A stretch of DNA of 64,000 nucleotides from Bettongia penicillata ogilbyi (taxonomy: Eukaryota; Chordata; Mammalia; Diprotodontia; Potoroidae): assembly GCA_023548195.1 (NCBI GenBank), contig JAJHZJ010000496.1:10695570-10759569 (forward strand). The letters run 5' to 3'. The notes below the pieces were generated by a model. The model saw only the letters and a list, made by a program, of their open reading frames with translations. It was not told the DNA's origin and did not search any database. Each line of letters starts with the position of its first letter. Position 1 is the stretch's first letter. This document shows positions 12,341 through 22,547 of this stretch, piece after piece. The translations under genes were made by a program, and so were the position numbers.

Positions 12341-13309
12341 TTTTTATTTTAGATACTCTATAAGGCCTAAAAACTTTCCTCTTCCTATGGTCTGATAATC
12401 TTTTTAAGTCTCAAAGTTTCAGATGAAAAAGACTGTAACCTCACATTGTGATGAGGTGTAGCATCAGAGAACTAGTTCTCTATTTTCATGATGGTCAGTT
12501 AGAATCCCATGATTCCTAATCGTCATCATACTAGCCAGTTGGCATCAACCAGTAAAAACAATTCCTGTGAAATATTTGATGCATTCTTCCATTTAGAATG
12601 CTAATGAGTAGAGTAATTGGAATCACCTTGACCAAACTTGATTTTGTGACTGGTCATTTTAACCATGTGCTTTTACAAAATCTTTTCTCCAGCAGGTTGC
12701 TTGAGCCTGCTTAGCATACTTGTCCAGCATTCTTTCCATGGTTGCCACATGTACTTTGTTCAGTTTTATTTATTCACTACCTTATTATCCTTACCATTCC
12801 TCATGTTACTAGACTGTAAGCTACACCTTAGATCTTCCTACTTTTAACTCAAACTCTCTCCCAGTCATCTTTTAAGAGTTTCAGAAATTCTCCAGAAAGC
12901 CGAAAGCATTTCCTAATGATTAGTCATTTTTTAATTTGAAATTTTAAAAAAACTGATTGTTTCCTCCCTCCATTTTCTGAATGTCATTCACTTTGTACCC
13001 TATAACATGCCAAAGACATTTCACTTGTATATTATGTAAATGCATACAGTATTATACGTGTGTATATAAATATATGATGTCTGTACGGTTTTGCCTTGCC
13101 ATGTTTGGCTGTCAAATGTGTTTCATTGTAGCTTGTGAGTAGTGAGCTAATTTGTTAAGTATACAAGAGAATACCATGCAAGTCTTAATAAATACTTTTA
13201 AATGAGGAAATGTAGCCATTAAATTACTTCTGATCAAAACTCATTAGACATATAATTGGCATCTTCATGCATACAGTTCGCAGATCTTTATATTTCTTAG
13301 TTTTCATGC

Positions 13310-13555
13310 CTGTCTGACTTCTTTCACACTCTCCTTTGCTGGGATCTTCATCTTCTAGGTTATACCCATTAACTAAGGCCTCTCCCCACCCTCAAGGCTC
13401 TTTTCTAGGCCCTCTTCATTTCTCCCTCTGTACTATTTTACTTGGTAATCTCATTAGCATCCCAGGATTCAGTTATTTGTATGTAGATGATTTTGAGTTC
13501 TGTGTACCCCACCTTAGTCTCTCTATATTTTTAGCATCATCAATTTGCTTTTGGT
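13310..13555 (+). repeat. L2 LINE reverse-transcriptase fragment (left half of a split copy)
   Basis: Read on +, 13336-13557 translates to an L2 RT segment: 'PQGSFLGPLHFSLCTILLG' followed by a YVDD box (usual form YADD), the catalytic aspartate motif of reverse transcriptase. The frame is broken upstream. L2 text resumes at about 18355 with the residues expected a little downstream, so the two pieces are one copy split by the L1 insertions between them. Confidence 0.7.
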
Positions 13556-13559
13556 GATA

Positions 13560-13640
13560 AAAATTCATAAGGAAAAGAGCCATTCCCCTATTGATATGTA
13601 GTCAAAGGATATGAAGTGACATTTGTCAAGTGAAGAAACC
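13560..13640 (+). mobile_element. Older L1 ORF2 fragment, left part, ending in the target site of a younger L1
   Basis: 'cattcccctattgatatg' and 'gtcaaaggatatgaag' match the L1 ORF2 stretch that also appears at 16332-16362 and, inverted, at 62370-62402. The L1 text breaks off at 'gaagaaacc' (13632-13640) and resumes after the same 9-mer at 17306-17314. Confidence 0.6.
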
Positions 13641-16600
13641 CACTTCGACTTCCAGGAGCCAAGATGGCGGAGTGATTGGTAATTTCTATCTCCCTCCTCT
13701 TGTTGACCTTGAAGAGCCCAGAGAATATCTCCCCAGGAAAAATCCTGGAACAGTGGGAGCAGCAGAAGAGGTAAACAGTCTCCTAGTCCATGAGTCTAGG
13801 AAAATCGCTAAAGAGGGTCCCTCTTGCTGTGGCTGAAGGAGACCAGTGCAGGACCAGAGCTGTTCCAGACAGTTCCACCTCAGCAAATCAGGAGAAGATC
13901 CTGAGCCTCAAGGGGGTGAAGCCCATAACTTCCGATACCAGGACCCCAGGTGTGTCTCAGAGCCCCAGGGGAATTGGGAAAACACTAGCACAGACAGGAA
14001 CACCAACCTCTGAGCTTGCCTACGCTCAAGCTCAGCAAAGGAGACTTCCTGTGGCCAGACCAACCCTCCTCCACACTTAACACAGCTAGCTCCAGGGTAA
14101 CTGAGGGGAAACCGAAAAAGACTCCACCTGGCCTCTGTTTTTCAACACCAGCCAGCTCAGCACCAGGTAAGCTGCAGCATTTTAGCTTCTGGCTGAAAAA
14201 AACAGAGGCCACAACATACAAAGCCTCAAGTTTTAGGAACAAGAACTGGGACAGAGCTTCCTGTGCCCCAGATATAGAGATATACTTTAAAAGCCAGGAA
14301 AAGGGTGATCATCATGAGTAAGAAGCAAAGCAGAAAAGACCATAGCATCTTTCTATGGGGACAAGGACCAAAACAGGAATACCAAAGAGGTTGGCATTGA
14401 GACTGTACTCCCATCTGAAAATTCAGAAGGGAATATGAACTGGTCTGAAGCACAAAGAGCATTCTTGAAAGAGCTTGGGAAGGATTTTAAAAGCCAAATT
14501 AGAGAAACAGAAGAAAAACTGACCAATGATTTTAAAAATATGAAAAAAAAATCACATAAGAATTTAAAAGGAAAATTGGACAAATGGAAAAGGAAGTACA
14601 AAACCTAACTGGAGAAAATAACTCCTTAAGGGAACAATTGGACAGATGGAAAAGATTGAAAAGTTAACTGAAGAAAACAATTTGATAAAAATTAGAATCA
14701 GGCAACTAGAAGCTAATGACTCTATGAGATATCAAGAATCAGTCAAACAGAATCTAAATAATGAAAAGATAGAAGAAAATATAAAGTATCTAATTGGAAA
14801 AACAACTGACCTGGAAAGAGAAAACCTAAGGATTATTGGTCTATGATGAGAAAGCCATGATGAGAAAAAGAACCTGGATAATATTTCCCAAGAAATCATC
14901 AAGGAAAATTGCCCAGAAGTCCTATATCCAGAGGGCAAAATAGTCATAGAAAGAATCCATCATTCACCTCCTGAAAGGGATCCCAAACTAAAAATACCAA
15001 GTGTTGCCAAACTCCAGAACTATAAAGTGAAGGAGAAAATACTGCAGACAGCCAGAAAGAAACAATTTAAATATGGAGGAGCTACAGTCCGGATCACATA
15101 GGACTTTGCAGCTTCTACATTAAAAGGTCAGAGGGATTGGAATACAATATTCTGTAAGGCAAAGAATCTGGGACTACAACCAAGAATGGATTCCTAGCAA
15201 AGTTGAGCATAATATTTCAGTCAAGGAGATGGACATTCGATGAAAGAAGGGATTTCCAGAACTTCCTGATGAAATGGCCAGAGCTCAATAGAAAATTTGA
15301 TCTTCAAACACAGGTCTCAAGAGAGGCATAAAAATGAGAGAGGCATAAACGAGAAAAAAAAAATTTGCTATTCAATATGGGCAAACTGTTTACATCTCTA
15401 TAAGGGAAGATGATACTTGTTAATCTTCAGAATTGTATATTTATTATGATGTATAAAAGGGATATACATAGAGGGAGTGGTATAAAGTAAATGATGTCAT
15501 GATAAAAATGTGATTTAAGAGTGCGAAGGCATTGTAATGGAAGATGTGAAAAGGAGTAGCCAGAAGAAGGTAAATTACATCATGGGAAGAGGCACAAAAA
15601 TATATTACAATAGAGGGAAACGGGAGGGAGATGAGCATTGTTTGAGAGTTACTCTCATCTAATTGGGTTCAAGGAGGGAACAACAAACTCAGTTCAGTTT
15701 AGAAACAACTAGCTCTATAGGCAGTAGGAGGGGAAGGGGGAGAGAAAGAGGAAAGAAATAGTAAGGGAAAAGGGGATTAAAAGAGAGGGGGGCTGAAAGA
15801 AGGGAGGAAAGACTGAGGGAGGTGATGGTCAAAAATTAAAACTTGTGGAGGGGAAGGGAAAAGGGAGAACTGAAAGCATAAATGAGGGGAAAGGGGATGG
15901 AGGGAAAGACATTGATAGTTATCATAACTGTGAATGTGAATGGGATGAACTCTCCCATAAAACACAGATGGATAGCAGAATGGATTAAAAGTCATATTCC
16001 AACACTATGTTGTTTACAAAAAACACATTTGAAATGGGGGCATATAGACAGGGTAAAGATAAAAGGTTGGAGCAGAATATATTGTGCTTCAACTGATGTA
16101 AAAAAAAGCAGGGGTAGCAATCCTAATGTCAGACAAAGCAAAAGCAGAAAGAGGTCTAATCAAAAGAGATGGAAGGAAACTATATCCTACTAAAAGGCAC
16201 CATAGACAACGAAGCAAATTCATTACTAAACATCTATTCTCCAAGTGGTAGGGGAGAAGGGAGAGATAGAAAACAGCATTAATAAATGATCTATGGGAGA
16301 AATGAGTCAAATGTACAACAATACAAGTCATTCCCCAATTGATAAATGGTCAAAGGATACGAACAGGTAATTTTCAGAGGAAGAAATTAAAGATATCTAT
16401 AATCATATGCAAAAATGCTCTAAATCACTTTTGATTAGAGTGATGCAAATCAAAACAACTCTGAAGTACCACATCACACTGATTAGATTGGCAAACATGA
16501 CAGAACAGGAAAATTATAAATGTTAGAGAGGATGTGGGAGAGTTGGAACACTAATTCATTGCTGGTGGAGCTGTGAGCTCATCCAACCATTCTGGAGAAC

Positions 16601-17305
16601 AGTTTGGAACTATGCCCAAAGGGCTACAAAAATGTGCATACCCTTTGACCCAGCAATATCGCTTCTAGTACTGTATCCCCAAGAGATCATAAAAATAGAA
16701 AAGGGTCTCACATGTACAAAAATATTTATAGCAGCACTCTTTGTGGTGGCCAAAAACTGGAAATCAAGGGGATGCCCATCAATTGAGGAATGGCTGAACA
16801 AGTTGTGGTATATGAATGTAGTGGAATACCATTGTGCTATGAGAAACAATGAACAGGAAGACTCCAGAGACGTCTGGAAAGACCTATATGAACTGATGCT
16901 GAGTGAAAGGGGCAGAACCAGGAGAACTTTGTACACAGCAACAACCACAGTGTTTGAGGAATTTTTCTGGTAGACTTAGTACTTCATTGCAATGCAAGGA
17001 TTTAAAAAATTTCCAATGGACTCTTGAGGCAAAACACCTTCCACATCCAGAGAAAGAATTATGGAATTGGATCACAGATAAAAGCAGACCCTTTTCTTTT
17101 GTATTATATTTTGTTTCATTTTATGGTTTCTCCCATTCATTTTAATTCTTAAACATGTATTTAATAGGAATGTATGTGTAGAACCTATATAAGATTGTAT
17201 GCCATCTCAGAGAGGGAGTGGGGAGGCTGGGGGGAAAAATCTAAGATGTGTGGAAGTGATTGTCAACATTGAAAACAAATAAAATAATTTAATTTAATAA
17301 AAAGA
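13641..17305 (+). mobile_element. L1 element with 5' end, ORF1 remains and internally deleted ORF2
   Basis: The 5' end carries 'ccaagatggcgg', a YY1-type motif typical of L1 starts. ORF1 remains (about 14290-15340) show a coiled-coil with EN/EL heptads (14646-14846) and the C-terminal 'ARKKQFKYGGATV' region, broken by stops. A purine-rich spacer follows (15340-15880). ORF2 starts at about 15900 with the endonuclease N-terminus ('TVNVNGMNSPIKHRWI', then 'CCLQKTHLK'). Near 16265 it jumps straight to the ORF2 tail ('PSIEEWLNKLWYMNVVEYH', 16632-16973), so the RT domain is missing. Flanking 9-bp repeats GAAGAAACC at 13632 and 17306 look like target-site duplications. Non-functional. Confidence 0.85.
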
Positions 17306-18350
17306 GAAGAAACCTAGGTATATCTATAGTCACATGAAAAAAAATGTTCCAAATCACTAATTGTGAAACACAAATTAAGCAGTTCTGAATTTTCACCTGA
17401 CACCCATCAGATTGGCAAAGATGAGGAAAAAGGGAAAATGACAATGAGGTGCTATAGAAAAACAGACACATTGATGCACTGGAAATAGACCATTCTGGCA
17501 AGCAATTTAGAATTAGTCAATAAGCATTTATTAAGCACCTACTGTATGGTAAGCACTTTATAAAGCACTAAGGATACAAAAGAAAGGTAAATGATAGTGC
17601 CCTGAAAGAGTTCACAACTTAATGGAGAAGATATCATGCAAAAAGCATGTGCAAATAAGCTGTGGACAAGATAAATAGAAAATAATCAACAAGGAAAGGC
17701 CCTTGAATTAAGAGGGATTGAGAAAGGAATTGTACACAGTTAACTAAACAGTATGTGTCCTTTGACCCAGCTCTACCACTGGTAGGCTTATACTCAAAAG
17801 AGATCAAACAAAAAGAAAAAGGTCCTTTGAATCCAAAAATATTCATAGCAGTTCTCATGAAGGTAAAAAGAAATAAGATAAAACTGGAAATTAAGAGATT
17901 GCCCATTAGTTGAAAAATTACTGAACAAATTATATATGAATATGATGGAATACTGTTGTGCTCTAAGAAATGAGGACATAGATGATTTCAGAGACATGAA
18001 AACACATTTGTGAAGTGATTCTGAGGGTAGTGAGCAGAGCTAGAACAATTTGTGCAAAAATAACAATGCTGTCAACTTTGAAAGATATAGGAACTCTGAC
18101 CAATACTGTGACCATCCATATTTCCAGAGTGGCAATGATAAAGCATGCTATCTACCTTCAGACAAAGATAATGGATTCAGGTCCAGAGTGAGGTTTTGTT
18201 TCTGTTTTTAGAACATGAGCAATGAAGTTATTTATTTTGTTTGAGCATGCATAACATTGTTAAAAAGGAATTTGTTTTTCTTTTCCAATAGGGTAGCCTG
18301 TGGAAGAAGAGAAAATAGTTTTCTGTTCATTAAAAATATAACTTAGATTT
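17306..18350 (+). mobile_element. Older L1 3' end, right part (resumed after the younger L1)
   Basis: ORF2 C-terminal/3'-end text continues from the break at 13640: 'tatctatagtcacatg', 'ccatcagattggcaaag', 'cctttgacccagctc', 'gatggaatactgttgtgc'. It is markedly more diverged than 16332-16973, as expected for the older host element, and is interrupted by an L2 piece at about 17512-17735. Confidence 0.7.
17512..17735 (-). repeat. L2 3'-end fragment inserted, antisense, in the older L1
   Basis: 'taagcatttattaagcacc', 'aaagcactaaggatacaaaa' and 'agagttcacaactt' are the antisense L2 terminus. L1 text stops just before it ('caagcaatttag') and resumes just after ('ttaactaaacagtatgt'). Confidence 0.6.
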
Positions 18351-18354
18351 AAAA

Positions 18355-19230
18355 AATGTCCTGTGGGCATATCAAATTCAGTGTGTGCAAAAAACAAAAC
18401 CAAATAAATCTCATTATTTTTCTCTCTAAGTCTGTTTGTATTTCTAAATGCCCTATTCATGTCAAGGGCACCAACATCCTCTCAGTCACCCACACTTGCA
18501 GCCTTAGTGTCAACCCCAACTCCTCACTTTCACCACACCCACGCACATGCGTATCCAATGTGTTGACAAATTTCCTTTTTCTTCCTTCATCATATCTTTC
18601 CTATATGTCCCATTCTCTACATTCACAACAACCTCTACACTGTGCACTACCTCATTACCTCATTTTGGGATACTGCGATAGCCTTGTGGTTGATCTTCCT
18701 ACCTCCAGTCTCTGCCCTAATTTTATTAAAACTTAGGTCTCACCATGTTCAATGTCACCTTCCACCCCCATCATTACACTCCATAAACTCAGTGGCTCCC
18801 TACTACATCTAGGATTGAATATAAAATCCTCTATCATTTCAAACCCTTTCTGAATCAGTCTTCTTATCCCTTATTTCCCTCCATGTACTTCTGTGATCCA
18901 ACTACACTGGTTACCTTGCTCGTTGTTTACGGCACTCCATTGCCTAATTCTGTGCCTTTTCATTGACTCACCAGTTCCTGAAATGCTCCCCCTTCCTACT
19001 TCTGCCTTCCTTCAAGACTCAGCTCAAATCCCACTTTCCACAGGAGGCATTTCCATGTCTTCCTCACTGCTAGTGCCTTTCCCTGATTACCTTCCATTCA
19101 TCCTGTACATAGTTTGTACTACCTGTTTATTTACCCATCATCTCTGCCGTTGGCCTGGGAGCACTTTGAGGGAAGGAACTTTGTGGCCTGGAATAGGCAC
19201 TTAATAAATGTTTGGTGATTGATGACAACA
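18355..19230 (+). repeat. L2 LINE, right half of the split copy, to its 3' end
   Basis: It resumes L2 ORF text ('gggcatatcaaattcagtg', 'gtcaagggcaccaacatcc', 'ctacactggttaccttgc') and runs to the canonical terminus 'cacttaataaatgtttgg'. Open frames at 18356-18736 and 18893-19204 are this element's decayed ORF. Confidence 0.75.
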
Positions 19231-19374
19231 TTCAAGGATGATGGACAAAAGTATTGTGAAGGAAGAAGCCAATTCTCAAGAATGGGAACTTACTGTGTCT
19301 CCATTTCTCTTAAAGGGAAAATCAACTTTGAAAAATGTACTTTATCTCAAAATAAGATTTGTTACTTGTGAGAG

Positions 19375-19500
19375 GTAGCATGGTATAAAAGAAGGGGTGT
19401 ACAACTGGAAGAATTTGAATTCTAGCTCCACAGCTCATTTGCTTTTGTGACCATGAGCTGATCCCTTGATCAACGAGTCTACTTCCAACTATGATGTATG
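19375..19500 (+). repeat. MIR-like SINE, sense
   Basis: 'gaatttgaattctagctcc' and 'gtgaccatgagctgatccc' match the MIR order. Old. Confidence 0.45.
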
Positions 19501-19629
19501 AGAAGTTTGAAAGACATAATTTCATTTTGTTAATTATGGCTAGTAAGTAATTAACAAAATTGCCATCATTTGGCTATCTCTTGCAAACCAAAAATGTTAT
19601 ATATGACAGATCTCTGATAGCTTGTATGC

Positions 19630-20060
19630 CGTTGGAAGAGCGAGTATTCCTGACAGGCATCAGTGAACTCTGATTGTTAAACCAATAAGAGAATGAATAT
19701 TATAATGAAAGGTGGGTTTATTCTAATAGGGCTGAGGGATGTGACTTGATCATTCAGTCTTAGATATAGAGACTTATCTCTTCCCAGACCACCCCAGTCT
19801 AGGGCAATCTAGATAAAAGGGGAATCCACTTTCACTCAGACCTGTCTGACTAAAACATAATGGGTCAGAATTCACCAGTTCACGTAGACTAGAACTTCTT
19901 TAACTTTTGATCAGATCTAAGTTTTCCCAGGTGGGTTAGTTTTGCCCAAGATTTCATCTTATTATCAACCTTGCCCTTCAAAGTCTGGCTGAATAATCTG
20001 AAGGGGCTGATTTCTGAATGAGGAAATAGAAAGGTGACAAACATTAATCCTAATTCAATA
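19630..20060 (-). repeat. Possible LTR-type remnant, antisense; class unproven
   Basis: The layout 'aaccaataagagaatgaat' then 'gtgggtttattctaat' resembles the R/U5 side of a retroviral-type LTR read backwards (TTTATT as an inverted poly(A) signal). No TG...CA ends or TSDs were established, and no coding region accompanies it. Confidence 0.25.
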
Positions 20061-20139
20061 ATTGGTAATTAATATAAGAGAGAAATAATCATTTCTCTCA
20101 CCTCAGATGAGAATCCTTTTCTCATAGAATTGGTGGTTT

Positions 20140-20340
20140 GAGAGAAAAGACAATGGAGTTAGAAGTCAAAAAGCTAGGTTCTAGAGCTTACTGAACGCTT
20201 ACTGATGGTCAGACCATAGTAGGCGATTGACTTAACCTCTTACTTTCAGGTTCCTCTGTTGTAAGATGGAGATGATAACAATGGTACCACCCACCTCATA
20301 GGGAAACACTTTGAGCTATGAGTATTATGCAAAGCTTGGT
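20140..20340 (+). repeat. MIR-like SINE, sense
   Basis: 'atggagttagaagtcaaaaa' , 'cttaacctcttactttcagg' and 'gatgataacaatggtacc' match the MIR body. Confidence 0.5.
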
Positions 20341-20539
20341 GCCCTTTGCTCATTCTCGGTACTTTTAATGGACTGGGCCTTGAAATACTTCTGATTTCCA
20401 TGGGAGGAGGACTTGAGCAGAATGAAGCTGGCTAGAAATGGAGGCAGAAAAGGGTAGGGACAAGAGCAGAGGCAGAAGGTGAAGGACCTGAAAAGAAGGA
20501 CTTTGATCCCACAAGAAAGAACTTGGAACAAGGGATAGG

Positions 20540-20690
20540 TGTTGTAAAGGGGTAAATTTAGATTTGAGGTAAGAAAAAGAAAAAACTTCCTAATAATTTG
20601 AGCTATCCAAAAATGGAATGGGTTGCCATGGGAGGTCATGGGTTACTTCAGTGAAGATCTTCAAGCAAAAGATACTTGATTATTTTAAGG
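20540..20690 (+). repeat. CR1/L3-like LINE 3' remnant
   Basis: 'aaaacttcctaataatttg', 'tggaatgggttgccatggg' and 'agatcttcaagcaaaag' follow the 3' end of amniote CR1/L3 elements. Old and short. Confidence 0.45.
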
Positions 20691-20794
20691 GCATATTATA
20701 ATAGAAACTTTTTCAGGCATGGTTTGTATTACATGGTTACTGAGGGAGGGAAGGAAAGAAAGAAGAAAGGGAAGGAAACATTTAAAAAGCACCT

Positions 20795-20935
20795 GACAGT
20801 TTTCAAAGCACTTTACAAATATTATCTCTTTTGGTTCTCACAACAACCTTGGGAAGTAGGTGCTATTATTATCACCATTTTACAGCTGAAGAAACTGAGG
20901 CAGATAGAGATCAAGTGACTCACCCAAGGTCACAC
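20795..20935 (-). repeat. MIR SINE, antisense
   Basis: A very readable antisense MIR: 'actttacaaatattatctc', 'tcacaacaaccttggg', 'ttttacagctgaagaaactg', 'aagtgactcacccaagg'. Confidence 0.75.
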
Positions 20936-21390
20936 ATAATCCATGTGAACATTTGAGCTGTTTCAATTCTACTTTGCTCATAGAGCACAGCACCGTTTCT
21001 GATGTGGGCGCGCCATGCTGGGTGGTCCTGTGCCAATGTCTTCCATGGCACACCATCAATTCCAAAGTTCTTGAGAGAGACCTTGAGATTGTCCTTGTAT
21101 CTCTTCTTCTGACCACCATGTGATCACTTGCTCTGAGTGAGTTCTCCATAAAATAGTCTTTTTGGCAATCGTACATTTTGCATTCAAACAACGTGACCAG
21201 CCCATCAGAGTTGCGCTCTCCGAAGCAGTGTTTGAATGCTTGGCAATTTAGTTCGTGTAAGGACCTCAGTTCCTACCAGGTGATCTTCAGAATCTTCCCA
21301 AGACAATTCAAATGGAAATGATTCAGTTTCCTGGCATGGCCCTGGTTGACTGTCCAGGTTTCACAGACATACAACAATGAGGTCCCAGGC
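20936..21390 (-). mobile_element. RTE-type LINE, C-terminal ORF fragment (decayed)
   Basis: Read on -, with a few stops and frame changes, the stretch gives a non-LTR retrotransposon C-terminus: 'GHVV', 'LPKRLFYGELTQSK', 'GGQKKRYKDNLKVSLKNFGI' and 'WRAHIRNGAVLYEQ'. This tail after the RT domain is characteristic of RTE-like LINEs, which are known from marsupials. Only the end is present. A 103-codon frame (20880-21191, -) is a frame-shifted reading of it, not a gene. Confidence 0.6.
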
Positions 21391-21539
21391 ACAAGGAGTT
21401 CAAAGACAAAAGTAAGACAGTTCTGGTGCTCTAGGATCTTACATCTTAATTGGAGAGGTAATATATAGAGGGGAGTAGTGAACAGGGAAGGGAATTATGG
21501 TAAAGGAAAACACGATCATAGGTAGTGGAACAGGTTGTT

Positions 21540-21800
21540 TGTTGTTTGTCCTTTGATTTCGATCTCGAAAAGGATCAGGACATCAGGGAGATGATGCCAT
21601 GAATTGAATTTAAGTGAGGCAGGGCTGTGCAAAGTCACCAGCCTCACTTTCTCCTCTGGAGTCACCTGGATCCAGTGACAAGATATAAATCACGATGACT
21701 AGAGATGGTCCTGGTTGCAGTGGGAGGCCTTAGCCTTTTTCAGCTAAGGTCTTTAACAAGTTTCAGTTTGACTGGGGGCAATGCTCAGTGATTGAAGATA
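21540..21800. repeat. Interspersed repeat, class not determined (RTE/SINE-like)
   Basis: 'aaaaggatcaggacatcagg', 'gggctgtgcaaagtcacc' and 'tctggagtcacctggatcc' look like a high-copy marsupial repeat that I recognise by text but cannot place in a named class. Orientation is uncertain. Confidence 0.35.
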
Positions 21801-22086
21801 GGTACGAAATGAAGCATAGAATGGCCTCTTTTACTTATTGAAAAAAAATGATCTGGGAGGGAATAACCTCAGGGTTTCTGGACAAAACAAAAACAATTAC
21901 TATTTACATTCACTCTGCTGCCAATCAGGGGCCAACAATGACCAAGTCAGGGCTTGACCTGGGACTTATTGTTGACCAAGCAAGGAGAGTCAGTGATTTG
22001 GGTTTAACTCATGGTCCTTAAGAAAACAAATCTAGCTGGTAAACTCCAAGAAACCGAAAACCGAAATTTACATTCCTTTGGGCAGG

Positions 22087-22214
22087 GAAGAAAGGAAGGA
22101 AGGAAGGGAGGAAGGAAGGAAGGAAGGAAGGAAGGAAGGAAGGAAGGAAGGAAGGAAGGAAGGAAGGAAGGAAGGAAGGAAGGAAGGAAGGAAGGAAGGA
22201 AGGAAGGAAGGAAG
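22087..22214. repeat. (GAAG)n tetranucleotide microsatellite, about 128 bp
   Basis: About 30 GAAG/GGAA units, nearly perfect over the last 100 bp, with variant units only at the left end. The frames it opens on both strands (poly-KEGR / poly-LPSF) are artefacts. Confidence 0.97.
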
Positions 22215-22231
22215 CTACTACTACTACTACT
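22215..22231. repeat. (CTA)n microsatellite, about 5 units
   Basis: CTACTACTACTACTAC follows the GAAG array directly, forming a compound microsatellite. 22232-22532 holds nothing I recognise. Confidence 0.9.
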
Positions 22232-22547
22232 CACAGAAGCCATAAGAGTACTGATCAGTTATCAGAGCAAGAAGAGAAGAGGAAGATGGTAGAAAACTGG
22301 TTGAAAATGAAGAATGATTGTTCCAAGTAGGATAGACTCAGTGGCTTATGGTCCATGGTGGTTTAGGTCACATAACGTGCAATGTTTGAACTTCTGCCAA
22401 GGCCAGTCAACCACTCCAAAGGACAAGTTAACCTCCCTACCAGGCAGAAGTGAACTAGAACAGTTAATTCAGATGATATCTCACAATGGGATTAGGGTTT
22501 GTGGGCCACATGTAGGAACGACCAGCTCCTTCCCAAGGATGGTATAT

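Noticed and set aside
16610..16973. 113-codon frame resembling a protein with 'KNWKSRGCPS'
   Set aside because: It is the L1 ORF2 C-terminal tail, also found at 61760-62413, not a host gene.
22004..22292. Poly-KEGR / poly-LPSF frames
   Set aside because: Pure products of the GAAG tetranucleotide repeat.
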